Shown in pieces: positions 25,801-38,528 of a stretch of DNA of 64,000 bases. The position numbers were made by a program, and so were the translations under genes. Numbering within the stretch: position 1 is the stretch's first letter; the number at the start of each line of letters is the position of its first letter. The stretch is from Lagopus muta (lineage: Eukaryota; Chordata; Aves; Galliformes; Phasianidae), in the NCBI RefSeq assembly GCF_023343835.1, contig NC_064447.1, positions 2,232,001 through 2,296,000 on the forward strand. The letters run 5' to 3'. The notes beneath the pieces were generated by a model that had not been told where the DNA came from, searched no databases, and saw only the letters and a program-made list of their open reading frames with translations.

Positions 25801-28800
25801 GCTACCTGCCCGACCCCAGATGGGTGCTGCACGATGAAAAGCCAGCTGTTCAGCATTTGTCATCATCTTTCCTCCCTAATGGGTGGCCCTTTCCATGCCT
25901 TGCTTATTATATCATTTAAATACAGGAGTGCAGATGCAGTACCAATCCACCTTCTTCACTCATGGCGATAAGTAGATGGAGACTCGGGAGCAAAGTCAGA
26001 CATTTTTCCACTCTCTTACTTCACTCCCTGTTTTTATTCACTGGGTACTTTTCAATCTGCTGAATGAATGAGGGCCTTGCAGGAAAGGCAGTTGGAGGTT
26101 GTGCAATAATAGACTGTGAGACATTTTATTCATAGAAAGGAAGACTAATGAAGTTGGGCAGGTAATCCTGCCTTTGCCTTTTTCTGATTTTTCGCTATGA
26201 TTTCTATCTTGAATATTTTTTTCCAAGGCAATTTGGTAGCTGCACACATTAGCATTTCCTAGCACGACCTCACCTATCATAAGCACCTTGGGACAGACGT
26301 CAATGGGAGTACGAAAAGCCTCCAAGCTTTTAATATATAGGGCTGTAATATATCTGTGACGAGCTAGGTGGCTGAGTAATGCTCGTCTGCCCCATTAAAA
26401 AGCAGCAGAGAGCCGAATGAGCAAAGGAACAGTTCCAAATTCCACATACCTTGGCCTCCGGGTGAAGGCTTTCTGATGGAGAGGTAGACACTGCATACAA
26501 AGGAGCCAAGACCGTAAATGAACACTGTCCTGAGAAGAACCAGCAAGGAGGAAAGCATACAGTGAGACCCTCTGCAGAAAACCACAGCCTTAAAGTTGTG
26601 CTGCTACAGCTCCTACAGCTGAGCTGCTGCTGCCATCCCCTCTCCCCTTCAGCCCCAGCTTTCTAAAGACTAAGAAGTCAATTTTTGTCAGGAGGAGGTT
26701 ATTTATGATGCGGAGTCCATGAGCAAAGATCAGTAGTGGCAGGGAGCAGGAAGCATTTACAGAAGCTGTGGAAGTCCATGTTGTACCTTGTAGCAGAGGT
26801 AGAAGGTCCAGCACAGCTTGGCCGAGTGGCACGGTCTTCTCCTCCTTCTGCTTCTTCTCCTTCTGCAACACTTCTATCACTGTCACTACAGAGAAAAATA
26901 GACAGGAGCTGGCAGTGTCTCTCAAACAGTTTCAGAGAAGTTTGGAGCAGTAAGTTCTGGCAGGGGCTGGAAAGGGCCTGTGTCAGCTCCAGCACGTGCT
27001 CCTGTATCACCTCACATGGCTGACAAGAACAGTGAAGCCAAAGGGCCAAGCCAACATGAAAGGGGATTCTTCCAGCTGGCACAGAGGAGAACAGAAGGGC
27101 TGAGATTCCCCCACTGCTGCTGCTTAAGTGCTATTCTTGAACAAGTGACTCCTGAAGCAAGAAGGCAGAGCGCAGCAGCGGACAGCATCACCTCCACCCC
27201 TCCAAGGAGTGAGAATCTGCGTCATCAGGTACTTACAAAGTACAGGTTTTTGTGCGATGCTGACCCAAGAGTTGGGCCCATCAGTGCTGTACTCAAAGCT
27301 GGCCGTGAAGTTATAGTTTGCCACCCCATTTGGTGAGACATCAGTCTTGGAGGAGTCCCCCAGGATCACTCCGTTGTACTCCACACGAACCAGCGTGATC
27401 GACGTGTCACCTCTGATACTTCTCTATGAAACACAGACAGAGAGCAGATAAAGCAGTTGGTCTGCAACAGAACAAAGTCACCTCTGGGAGGGAGCTTCAG
27501 TTCCCCAGCCCGTACAGAGCACATTGGTGAGACTCTGGTTGTTCCACTGCAAGAATGGGGAAGAAGCACAGATCACAGCTGTGTTGAGACCTGTCTTTAG
27601 GAAGGACATTTCCCGCTCCACCACGCTCGGGGATTAAGAAGGGGATGAAAGTCATAGCTAAAGCATATCCAAAAATATCCCATTGATACAGAACTTCCAG
27701 GAAGGCTGGGATTTTTGTTGTGTCCTAAGGTTGTCTCTGAGCTGACATGGCTGTGTAGTCAAGCCTAGAAACCAAGCCAGGGCTCCAGCAAGCTCTCTGG
27801 GGAGCTCTGGAACATGCTGCTAGGCCAGTCATACACAGAGATGAAGAGGTCAAAGTTTGAGCACGTCTCCACAGAAGGTCACAAACGCAGGTGAACAGGC
27901 ATGGTGACAGCACAGCACCTCCCAGCCACACACCCAGACAGCCCTGTGCAGCAGGCACTTCCACTGCAGGGCAAGGAAGAGGCGAGAGCAGCTCCAGGAG
28001 GAACTCCCTGCAGGAGAAACACAGTTCCTCTTCCATCCAGAGTGGCCACCCTCCCTGCAGGCAGGGACCACTGTACCCAAACTGAGTGTCTCTTTCATCC
28101 TCAGCAGCAAGGATGCCTAACCTGCAGGGCCAGGCCCTGAGCTGCTGCTCTCCATGTCACTGGGTTAATTAGTTCCATGTTGGCTTTTGTACAAAATGAG
28201 AATTCATTCACTTGGTTTTAATCTTCTGTCCTGCTGACTGCCTCCTCCAGCATGCATTATGCGAAAGGCTAAACAGAAGAATCCAATTAACCTTTCCCAT
28301 TAATTATCTTATTCTCCTCTCATTCTTCCCTACAACTCTAATTAAACAGATTCCATGTTTAACACAGTTGGACCTTTTCCATATTATTGCTGTTATTGCA
28401 TGTTTGTAAGCCTCTCCCCTTTAGCCATAGCCTCTACTAGGACAAAGCAATATCCCAGACACAATCAGACCACTGGTCTATTATTTTCAGCACGGTTTCC
28501 TTCCTTTTTACCTTCTAATTCTCACCTAAAGTGCTGTTTGTACACCTAACAGTGCAAGAGGGACTCAAATACTGCAACACTAATATATATATATATGTAT
28601 TATTTTTTTAGATGCTTTTGATTTGCTTTTTCTATCTGCTGCAAGAGCTGAGGTAGGGATTTCCATTTCTCTTCTTGCAGCTGTAGCAGAGCAGCAAGCA
28701 TTTCCTCCCAAATTCCAGTTCCTCTAGAAGACTTTAAGAACAGCTGGGTTATCACACAGCACATGGAAATCACAGTAGTTATGTATTAGTCTGAATTAGG

Positions 28801-30343
28801 TCAGTCTTGAACTGTAAGTGCACTGGAGTCACCACTTTTTGAAATCTTAAAGCCACTCTATTTATTTCAATTCAATTTAGCATTGTGGTATCTGGGCTGA
28901 AAATCTGGCTTTATACCCCGGGACAGGTCTATTTAGGCTTATTTGTCTCATCAAATAGTTTTCACTGTGCTTTCCTTAAAAAAAAGCAGCAGCCATTTAC
29001 AGACAGCAAGGCAGAGAATGCACAGAGACACATTTCAAACCAACAAAGCACCAGAGCATCTCTGGACTGCTGCTGAGGAGGTGTGTTCCCGAATCTAAGA
29101 GAAGCACAAGCCTTAGAATCATAGAATCATTTGGGTTGGAGAAGACCTCTCAGATCCCCAGGTCCAACCCCAACCCACCCCCCTGTACCCACTGACCAAA
29201 CCCCTCAGTGCCACATCCCCATGTTTTCTGAACCCCTCCAGGGATGGTGACACCCACACCTCCCTAGGCAGCATTGCCACTGCATCACTGCTGTCTGTGA
29301 ATGTTTTTTTCCTAATATCCAATCTGAACTTCCCCTGGTGTAACTTAAAGCCATTACTTCTCATTTTTCAGTCTGCATGAGCAAGCCCTCAGTGTGGGGC
29401 AGAAGCCAGAGGCCGACAGCCCTCCTTCAGCCCTGCCACCTCACATCCGCTCTAGAGTGGGCTCACAGCACAGAAAGTCATACAGTTAATCATAGAATGG
29501 CTTGGGTTGGAAGGGACCTCAAGGATAATCAAGCTCCAAGCCCCTGCCACATGCAGGGCCACCAACCTCCATGTTTAATGCTAAATCAGGCTGCCCAGGG
29601 CCCCATCCAACCTGGCCTTGAACACCTCCACAGATGGACGGGGCATCACAGCCTCTCTGGGCAGCTGTTCCAGCACCTCACCACTCTCTCTGTAAAGAAC
29701 TTCCCCTGACATCCAACCTCAATCTCCCCTCCCTCAACTTCAAACCATTTCCCCTTGTCCTGCTGTTATCCACCCTTTTCAGGAGTTGACTCCCCTCCTG
29801 TCTGTAGGCTCCCTTTAGGTACTGCAGGCTGCAATGAGGTCACCCCCAGCCTTCTTTGCTCCAGGCTGAACAAGCCCAGCTCCCTCAGCCTGTCTTTGTA
29901 GTGGAGGTGCTGCAGCCCCTCATCATCTCTGTGGCTCCCCTGCACCCTCTCCAACAGCTCCCTGTCTTGCTTGGCCTGGGGGCTCCAGCCCTGGACGCAG
30001 TGCTGCAGATGGGGCCTCACAAGAGCAGAGCAGAGAGGGACGGTCACGTCCCTGTCCCTGCTGGCCACCCCTCTGCTGATGGAGCCCAGGATCCCATTTG
30101 TTTCCCAGCTGTCATCACACACTGCTGCCTCACGTTCAGCTTTTCATCCACCAGGACCTTCCCTGCTCAGCTCTCATCGATTAAACCAGCTGAGATATTC
30201 CAGAAGAGCTTTACCAGGTCCTGAGCCTTCACCACAGTGATCTGGACCACGTTTCTCAGTGACGGCAGCAACTCGGGAGCAGACGCAGATGTCTCAGGAG
30301 GGCAGGACTCCTCGGTGGCAGATGGCCCCACTGGGACCTCCAT
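4823..30343 (-). CDS. CFAP70: CFAP70 (TTC18), axonemal TPR protein, complete
   Basis: CFAP70 is a ciliary/flagellar axoneme protein, reported at the base of the outer dynein arm. I place 28 coding exons (5' to 3'): 30215-30343, 27237-27423, 26787-26885, 26450-26529, 25256-25432, 24736-24918, 24174-24265, 22999-23098, 21901-22035, 20456-20623, 20148-20228, 19556-19647, 16867-16927, 15586-15777, 14838-14969, 14093-14218, 13464-13597, 13271-13386, 12934-13110, 12198-12236, 11815-12043, 11436-11556, 10592-10744, 9705-9866, 9204-9293, 8054-8155, 7829-7876, 4823-4903. They sum to 3,486 nt (1,161 residues) with phase agreeing at every join. The human protein is about 1,120. The N-terminal third carries [11 protein letters not shown] and [16 protein letters not shown]. 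The C-terminal half is TPR repeats, for example [20 protein letters not shown] and [20 protein letters not shown]. The C-terminus is GFGDPSF. A likely noncoding first exon ends at 30572 (donor GTAAGG) and splices to 30347. Intron 14 seems to use a GC donor; the last intron holds an ERV. Confidence 0.93.
5283..5762 (+). pseudogene. gag: ERV gag capsid fragment
   Basis: One open stretch reads as retroviral capsid. It has an N-terminal part with the pattern [15 protein letters not shown], followed by a C-terminal part with a major homology region core ([12 protein letters not shown]). The only methionine-started frame is 109 residues (5433-5762), but capsid-like coding extends upstream without a start. 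Coding related to gag probably begins near 4950 in broken frames. The frame ends at a stop at 5760-5762 shortly after the major homology region, so the end of capsid, nucleocapsid and protease are absent. Confidence 0.78.
5849..6290 (+). pseudogene. pol: ERV pol remnant: C-terminal end of integrase
   Basis: Read in pieces, this stretch encodes the end of a retroviral integrase. The hallmark is a segment ALLRIQTKP followed, after one stop codon, by [10 protein letters not shown], which is the conserved run before the C-terminal domain. Further on, a WEGPQP-type segment matches the SH3-like end of gammaretroviral integrases. At least three stops interrupt it. The catalytic DDE core is not present. 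Confidence 0.7.
6332..7464 (+). pseudogene. env: ERV env remnant (SU and TM pieces)
   Basis: The first open piece (6332-6532) holds the surface-unit CXXC motif, CWVC at 6428-6439. It ends in a stop near 6530. A second piece in another frame (6634-7311, 225 residues) runs from the rest of SU into the transmembrane subunit. It contains a heptad-like region, an LQNRMALDL immunosuppressive-domain-like helix, and the CX6CC motif with cysteines at 7234-7236 and 7255-7260. A further frame break precedes a hydrophobic membrane segment at about 7432-7461 and a stop at 7462-7464. The pair CXXC/CX6CC is typical of gamma-type envelopes. No intact reading frame remains. Confidence 0.8.
7619..7630 (+). other. 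Candidate retroviral polypurine tract
   Basis: AAGAAAAGGGGG lies 155 bp past the env stop. Its composition and position match the polypurine tract that primes plus-strand synthesis just before a 3' LTR. The sequence after it becomes ordinary CFAP70 intron soon afterwards, so the 3' LTR is missing or strongly truncated. Confidence 0.55.
8781..8880 (-). mobile_element. CR1 LINE fragment (short)
   Basis: Contains TTGGAAGGGACCCGCAAAGA and TCAAGTCCAACTCCTGGCTC, the reverse complement of a CR1 3' end. About 100 bp, in an intron of CFAP70. Confidence 0.8.
15050..15170 (-). mobile_element. CR1 LINE fragment (short)
   Basis: Begins GTCATAGAGAACATCCTGAG, then carries TTGGAAGGGACCCGCAAAGA, nearly the same phrase as the copy at 8781. 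It is a 5'-truncated CR1 3' end in a CFAP70 intron. The shared wording suggests the same CR1 subfamily for the two copies. Confidence 0.8.
16928..19555. other. CFAP70 intron (12th coding intron), no gene seen
   Basis: The 2.6-kb intron lies between exons 16867-16927 and 19556-19647. Short open frames occur on both strands, but none shows a domain or consistent splice signals. I see no repeat family that I can name. Confidence 0.6.
23390..23420. repeat. A-rich tract
   Basis: A run of adenines broken by a few guanines in a CFAP70 intron. It could be an old retroposed poly(A) tail, but I see no recognisable element attached. Confidence 0.6.
27424..29112. other. CFAP70 first coding intron, unique part
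   Basis: I recognise no exon or named repeat here. It has AT-rich patches, including a short TA run near 28580-28600. The remainder of this intron, to 30214, is mostly the two CR1 copies. Confidence 0.6.
29113..29362 (-). mobile_element. CR1 LINE fragment
   Basis: Starts AGAATCATAGAATCATTTGG, the reverse complement of the CR1 3' terminal repeat, and continues with CR1 phrases (CAGTGCCACATCCCCATG, CCTAATATCCAATCTGAAC) for about 250 bp. It lies in the first coding intron of CFAP70 and is followed within 130 bp by a longer CR1. Confidence 0.9.
29489..30182 (-). mobile_element. CR1 LINE fragment, longest in the window
   Basis: About 700 bp of CR1 3' region in reverse orientation, starting AATCATAGAATGGCTTGGG. 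It keeps long recognisable phrases such as GGCTGCCCAGGGCCCCATCC, TGAACAAGCCCAGCTCCCTC and CCTGGACGCAGTGCTGCAG. It appears less decayed than the other copies. Its far end lies only about 30 bp from the splice donor (30213-30214) of the first coding exon of CFAP70. Confidence 0.92.
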
Positions 30344-30699
30344 GGCTCTGCAGGAAGAAGAATGAGAGAAACGTGGAAATGCTTTCTCCTTCAGCTGTGA
30401 CAGGAGGGTCTGCCCACCGTTCTGAGGCGGAGGAAGACAAGGCGCCCTGCCGACCGCCATCCCTCAGCTCAACCCCAGACCTGCAGCCCACAGGAGGGCC
30501 AAAGGCAGCAGAGCCCTTCCCGAGATCTCAGTGCGGGCTTCCTGCAGCTCCCAGCGCCCCAGCACCCTTACCGCAGAGTCCGAGGAGCCGGGAGGAGACC
30601 TGGGCGTGTGGAGCGGCCAAAGAACCAACGTGAGCCCCGGGAGCCGGGCTCGGCGGCGGCGGGACGCGAACCCGGGTCCTCACCTGCCTCAGGGGCGTG

Positions 30700-30775
30700 C
30701 GGCGCCGCGTCTGGCTTCCCGTAACCACGGCAACCCAGCTTATCTCGCGAGATTGCCAACATTCGCGAGATCTTA
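30700..30775 (-). promoter_or_regulatory. CFAP70 promoter core: X-box (RFX site) and two CGCG elements
   Basis: GTAACCACGGCAAC at 30721-30734 fits the RFX X-box consensus GTNRCC, 0-3 spacer, RGYAAC with no mismatch. TCTCGCGAGA at 30743-30752 is the palindromic CGCG promoter element, and a second TTCGCGAGA lies at 30762-30770. They lie about 150 bp upstream of the donor of a probable noncoding first exon (ending at 30572). RFX factors, with FOXJ1, drive ciliary genes, which fits the axonemal role of CFAP70. MSS51 starts on the other strand 0.6 kb away, so a shared bidirectional promoter is possible. Confidence 0.7.
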
Positions 30776-30779
30776 GCGC

Positions 30780-33735
<2,956 letters not shown>

Positions 33736-33915
33736 CAGGGATGGGAGCTGTTTCTATCCGTGCAGCTGCAGGTATTGGTGAACTGACCCAGCTCAGTCCT
33801 CTCTGTCCTGCCCCACAAACCCCAATCTCACTGCTGCCTTTCCCAGCCCAGCTGAAGTGTCCAGTGTGTGCCATGTGGGTGGACAGCACAAGCACAGCTC
33901 TGCACTGCAGGGCCC

Positions 33916-33921
33916 AATAAA
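33916..33921 (+). terminator. Poly(A) signal of MSS51
   Basis: AATAAA 181 bp after the MSS51 stop codon. Cleavage is expected 10-30 bp further on. Confidence 0.8.
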
Positions 33922-33954
33922 CCACCACCAGGAGCCAGTCACCATGTCTCCAGC

Positions 33955-33960
33955 TTTATT
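33955..33960 (-). terminator. Poly(A) signal of the PITPNC1-like gene
   Basis: TTTATT on the plus strand is AATAAA on the minus strand, about 530 bp past the PITPNC1-like stop. It faces the MSS51 signal, with 33 bp between the two hexamers, so the two transcripts probably overlap at their 3' ends. Confidence 0.75.
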
Positions 33961-34486
33961 TCTGAAAAGGCCAATGTTTTCCCAAAGAAAACACAGGTCT
34001 GAACATGCCCTGGCACCCCTGGCACTGACACAGCTCTCAGCTGCAGGGCCTGGGGTTGTCCCTGGCATCCCACAGGGAACCCCAGGAGGTGGCACTGGGC
34101 TGTCACCGTCGCTCCCATGCCCACCCTCCTGTGCCCAGTGCCTACCTTGCAGGGTGCTGCTCGAGCATCACTCCCCAAGCGCCGCAGTACTCAGGCTCAA
34201 GGGGCTGCACCAGGTGCCAGGATGCCACCATGGCCTGATGCTGCTGCAAGTGTCCCCTCCCAGTCAGCCAGCAGGTCCAGCACGGCAATGGTGACAGTGT
34301 CCCACCTGGGCTCCCACAGCGGCTCAGGGGTACCGACAACCCCACAAGGCTCCCACGTGCCCTGATGGCAGGTCCCCCCTTTGGGGTCAGCAGCTGTCGG
34401 AGGGGATGAGGCGGGTGGCAGGGCTGGCACGGAGCAGAGGACAGTCTGGCTGGGGAGGTGGCAAGGTGCAGCAGCGCGGTGCGGCA

Positions 34487-37426
34487 TCACTCTGCGCTGG
34501 CACGTTCCCGCAGCGCAGGCAGCGTCAGGGTCTCCGGCGCTGACTTCTTGCGGGGCCGAGCTTTGGGGGGGGCGAGGAAGTCGGGGGCGTCGTCGCCGAG
34601 AGGGGTGGAGGGGGCACTGGCGGGGGCCGAGTGAGTGGCTGTGGGCTGCCCCACCTCGCTGACCGAAATGGTGGGGGCCACCAGGCCGATGATCTCGTTG
34701 GTGGCCTCCTGCGTCTCTCTCTCGTACCGCCGCACCTCCTCCATCGTCATGCCTGCCGAGCACACGCGGGATCACAGCCACCTCTGGCAACCCCAGCGTC
34801 CCCCAGTCCCTCGAGGTGCCAGCCCTGGGTATGGCGTCCCTGCTGAGCTGCACACAGGGGAGGTGACAATGGCTGGGGCAGAGGGGCAGGCAGGAATAGG
34901 AGGGTGGCAGCAGGATTCCATGGGGAGGGGACAAAAAGGCAGATAGTGCAGGCAGGGGATGCTGAGCCATGTAGGGGATACAGGGGCACTCCATGTGCAT
35001 GGGGACCACTGGTGTGTGCCAAGGTGTATGTACAGGCAGAGGAATAGGGGTATTGGCTCCCTAGCTTTGGGCTGTGGCCACTTGCAGGCACGCATTGAAG
35101 GCACAAACCTTCCCAGGAACCTGTCTGGAAGGCAGAGAGCTGTTCTGGCCCCAGTGGTGACCCCAATGGTGGCTGTTTTGGATTGTCTGGCCACAGTGCT
35201 GCTTTGGCCAAGCCTTGCCCAGCGCGGTCCCAGGCGTGCAGGGAAGCAGGCAGTGAGCTGGAACAGGGGCATGGGGGTATGGGACACCAGTGGGGTGGGT
35301 GGCTTTGGGGAATGGCAGGGACTCACCGCACCACTCGTCCACCCAGGTGAAGGCTTGCCGGTGCCCTATCAGCAGGATGTCCCGGATCACCTGTGACAGC
35401 GGCCCTCAGTACCCCATGCCTGTGTGACCCCCACCGTGCCCTCACCCCCTCACCTTGTGCACAAACTGTTCCACCCGCGTCTGCAGCCCCCACACCTCGA
35501 ACTTGACGGTCACCAGCTTGTAGGAACACATGATGGGTTTGGTGTGCTGGCGCCAGCCCTCCCGCAGCGGCCCCCGGCCCGTCTTGGCTGAGCTGAAGAA
35601 CCGGGGGTCCTAAGGGCACAGAGCGGGGCTGTGAGCCGGGCAGGGGGCGGGGGGACCCCAAGCAGGGCACCCCCAGAACCCCCTTACCTCCAGGCTGCGG
35701 TAGTAGCGCTCGGGGATCTCATCAAAGGCGATGTCCAGGAAGGAGACCTCGTGGTCACCCAGGATTTTATCGCTGTGGAAGATCTGGGATGGGGACGGGG
35801 GGGGTGAGAGGGGATGGCAGCAACCACACGAGTTCCCCGCAATGAGTTTGCCGGGTCTCAGGAAAGGACACTCGAGGGACATGGGCAGTGCCACTCACGT
35901 TCTCGCTATCCCCGCAGTTGTCCTCGTACTTGGTCTCAATGTAGATGGAGAACTTGGGCAGGAAGGAGCACTGTGGGGAGAGCAGCCAGGAGCTGCACCC
36001 TGAGGACACCCACCCCAGAGGAAAGGGACCAGGTCTCCCCATGCCAATCCCTTACCGTGTACTCTGCAGGGACACCGGCAGCACAGAGCAGCATTGAGGG
36101 GGGAGAAAAAGAGAAGTGAGTTTGTGCCAGGACCCTGCGGTGCCAGGCTGTGTCGAGTGCCCCGTCCTCACAACAGGACTCACCAGTGATGGTGTAGGGG
36201 TAGTAGTTCCAGGCCTTCTCCGTGATGTAGAAGATGCGGGGAGTCACCGCCCGTGCCCAGCTGGGCAGCTTGCTGTGGGGGAAGGCAGCACAGGGTCGGT
36301 GCTGCCAGCAGGGCAGGGTGCAGCCCAGGAGCACAGCACAGCCCAATGCCATCCACCCCCACCCCGCCAAGCACAGCTCCTGGACCCCTCATCCCTTCTC
36401 CAGGAGTCCCATCGCCCCAGAACCCCCATCCCTGCCCCAGGCCCACTCCATCTCCCCACAGCCCGGTGCTCACGATGCTCCAGTCCCCACCCTGGGCTCT
36501 CACGGTGTGGGCTGCCTCCCTCCCAGCAGCGGGGAGCCGGGTGGTGTTTTTTTTTGATTAATTTTCTGGTGTTATAAATAACATCCCAGAGAGGAGAATC
36601 GTGAGTGCCGTGGCTAAAAATATCCTGTCTAACGCCAGTGGCTCCCTACTGGGGGAGCAGCCGGAGTGCTCTTGGCCACACGCCGCAGCTGGCGGCGGGG
36701 ACACGGGGACAGCAGCACAGTGTGCCAGCAGCCACCCCGTGGCACCTGGGGCTGAATGCAGGGACATGGGGACACCCCTGGATCCCCGCTGAGCCCTGCA
36801 CTGGGAGACAGTGCCGTCCTTAGGAGATGGATGCACACCCCAGAGATGGGTGCAGCCCCTGGAAGATGGAGCTTCTGCAGGAGATGAGCGCATCCCTGCA
36901 GCCCCCAAAGTTGGGTGCATCTCTCCAGAGGTGGCTGCAGCCTGGGTGATGCTATCCCCTGCAGATCTGGGGAGCAGGGATGGGGGCATGCACGATGAGG
37001 TCACAGCACAGCAATGTTTCCCAGCGTTCGGGCAGGTTGGGACCCCCATCCCTCCCCAGGCTGTACGCCTCACCTGGAGAGGTGGACACGCTTCTCAGTG
37101 AACTGCCCAGGGCCGTGCACGGGGTCCTCGTGGGGTTCGTTCCGCACCACCTCCACGCCCTCACCCTTCTCACTCTCCTGGTGGCTGTGCTTGCTGATGG
37201 TGTACAGCTGCCCCACGCGGTACTGCAGTGGACGAGAGGGGACGCTGAGCCCCAAAGGCACCAGGCACGGGGATGAGGTGTGCCAGGGGGTCCCAGGCTC
37301 GCACCCAGAAGTGAGAATTCTGTACCCAAAAGCTCGGTGCTCACCCCCAGAGGGTGGCACGGGACCCCCACTGCTCACCTCCTCGGTGGTGAGTGGCATG
37401 CAGATGCGGTACTCCTTGACCAGCAT
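34487..37426 (-). CDS. PITPNC1-like class IIB phosphatidylinositol transfer protein
   Basis: The family moves phosphatidylinositol or phosphatidic acid between membranes in the cytoplasm. Nine coding exons: 37379-37426, 37074-37222, 36184-36272, 36056-36063, 35899-35970, 35688-35783, 35454-35609, 35327-35390 and 34487-34752. They total 948 nt (315 residues) with matching phases. The start [13 protein letters not shown], then [58 protein letters not shown] and [16 protein letters not shown] are much closer to PITPNC1 than to PITPNA, PITPNB or the PITPNM proteins. The last exon replaces the PITPNC1 tail with a proline/alanine-rich, basic C-terminus (about 70 residues, ending RERASAE). The ATG exon begins just after an acceptor, so a noncoding first exon is expected near 38321-38520. 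The gene does not sit among the usual neighbours of PITPNC1, so it is likely a paralogue. I give no symbol for that reason. Confidence 0.9.
36056..36063 (-). other. 8-nt microexon of the PITPNC1-like gene
   Basis: The eight bases AGTACACG lie between an acceptor (CTGCAG) and a donor (GTAAGG). They complete TITEYTCSF between exons 36184-36272 and 35899-35970. Without them the phase fails and the family's EYT residues are lost. Confidence 0.85.
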
Positions 37427-37499
37427 GGTGGCGGGGTCACACGTGGGCACAGCTCATCCTGGGGGGACACGGTGCGTGGTGACAGCGGGGTGCCGGGCT

Positions 37500-38525
37500 G
37501 GATGCTCACGTTGGCGCCGGTGATTTCATGCGGCGTTGCTATGGCAATGCCGTGAGGTCACCGGTACGAGGAGCTGCCCGGGTGTACCCCTGGTTGGGGA
37601 CACCCCGATACCTCGCAGCGTGCCTTAACCCCTTCCTTGCCGTGCAGACGCTGGTGCAGCTGTCTTGGAGCACACCCCCAAACAGCACCACCCATGGGGG
37701 TGCTGCGTTCCCATCCAGTGATGGGTGGCATCACACTTGCTGGTGCCCGTGGAGACAGACCCCGAACACGCCAGTTCTGCTCCACCCGTGCCGTGTCCCC
37801 ACGAGGTCGGGGTTCCGTTGGGTCCCTTTCCGGGGTGACACTGGTCCCGGGTGGGGCACTGCCGGGCTGTCCCGCTCCCCCCAGCTCCATGGAGTACTCC
37901 ATCCGCAGGGAACACGGCGGGGACACGGTGAGGACACAGCCTCACGCAGTGACCCCGAGCTGACTCAGACCTGCCCCTCCGGGGGAGGCGGATGGGGTTG
38001 CCCGGGCGCGACTGGTCCGGCCGGGGACACCGGGGAACACAGGGACATCCCGGGGGCTTCCAGCTGATGGGGAAGAAGCCGCCCCTCATCCGCGCGGGCT
38101 GACACAGCGACAGCGACAGAGGTGGCCGTGGCGTGTGGCACAGCCGGGTGACAGCGGGACAGTCCGGGGACCACCGCGCCGCCTCCCGCCGCTCACCGGG
38201 ACAGAGGGTCCGGAGGCTCCATCGCCCTTCCCCGCCACCCGCCCCTCGCATCTCCCGGGCAGCGCCCGCCACCTTCGGGGCTGTGAGTGGGGGTCCCCGC
38301 CCCGGCCCCGCCGCACTCACCCGGGTCCTCGCCGGTTCCGTTCCCCGCTGCCCGGCTCCCCGCCGTGTCCCGGCCGCCCCGGGCCGTGCGCAGGAGCTGC
38401 CGCCTCCCGCACCGCCGTTCCGGCGCACACCGACCCCTAGGGGGAGGAATCCGCCGCGCACCGGCACCGCTCCGCCACTGCACTGGCACCGGGAAGCTCC
38501 ATAGCACGGCGCAGCACGGCACCGG
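37500..38525 (-). promoter_or_regulatory. CpG-rich 5' region of the PITPNC1-like gene
   Basis: GC- and CpG-dense sequence upstream of the coding start. A strong minus-strand donor (GGTGAGTGCGG) at 38319-38320 suggests a noncoding first exon spanning roughly 38321-38520. The long open frames here result from base composition. Confidence 0.5.
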
Positions 38526-38528
38526 TGT

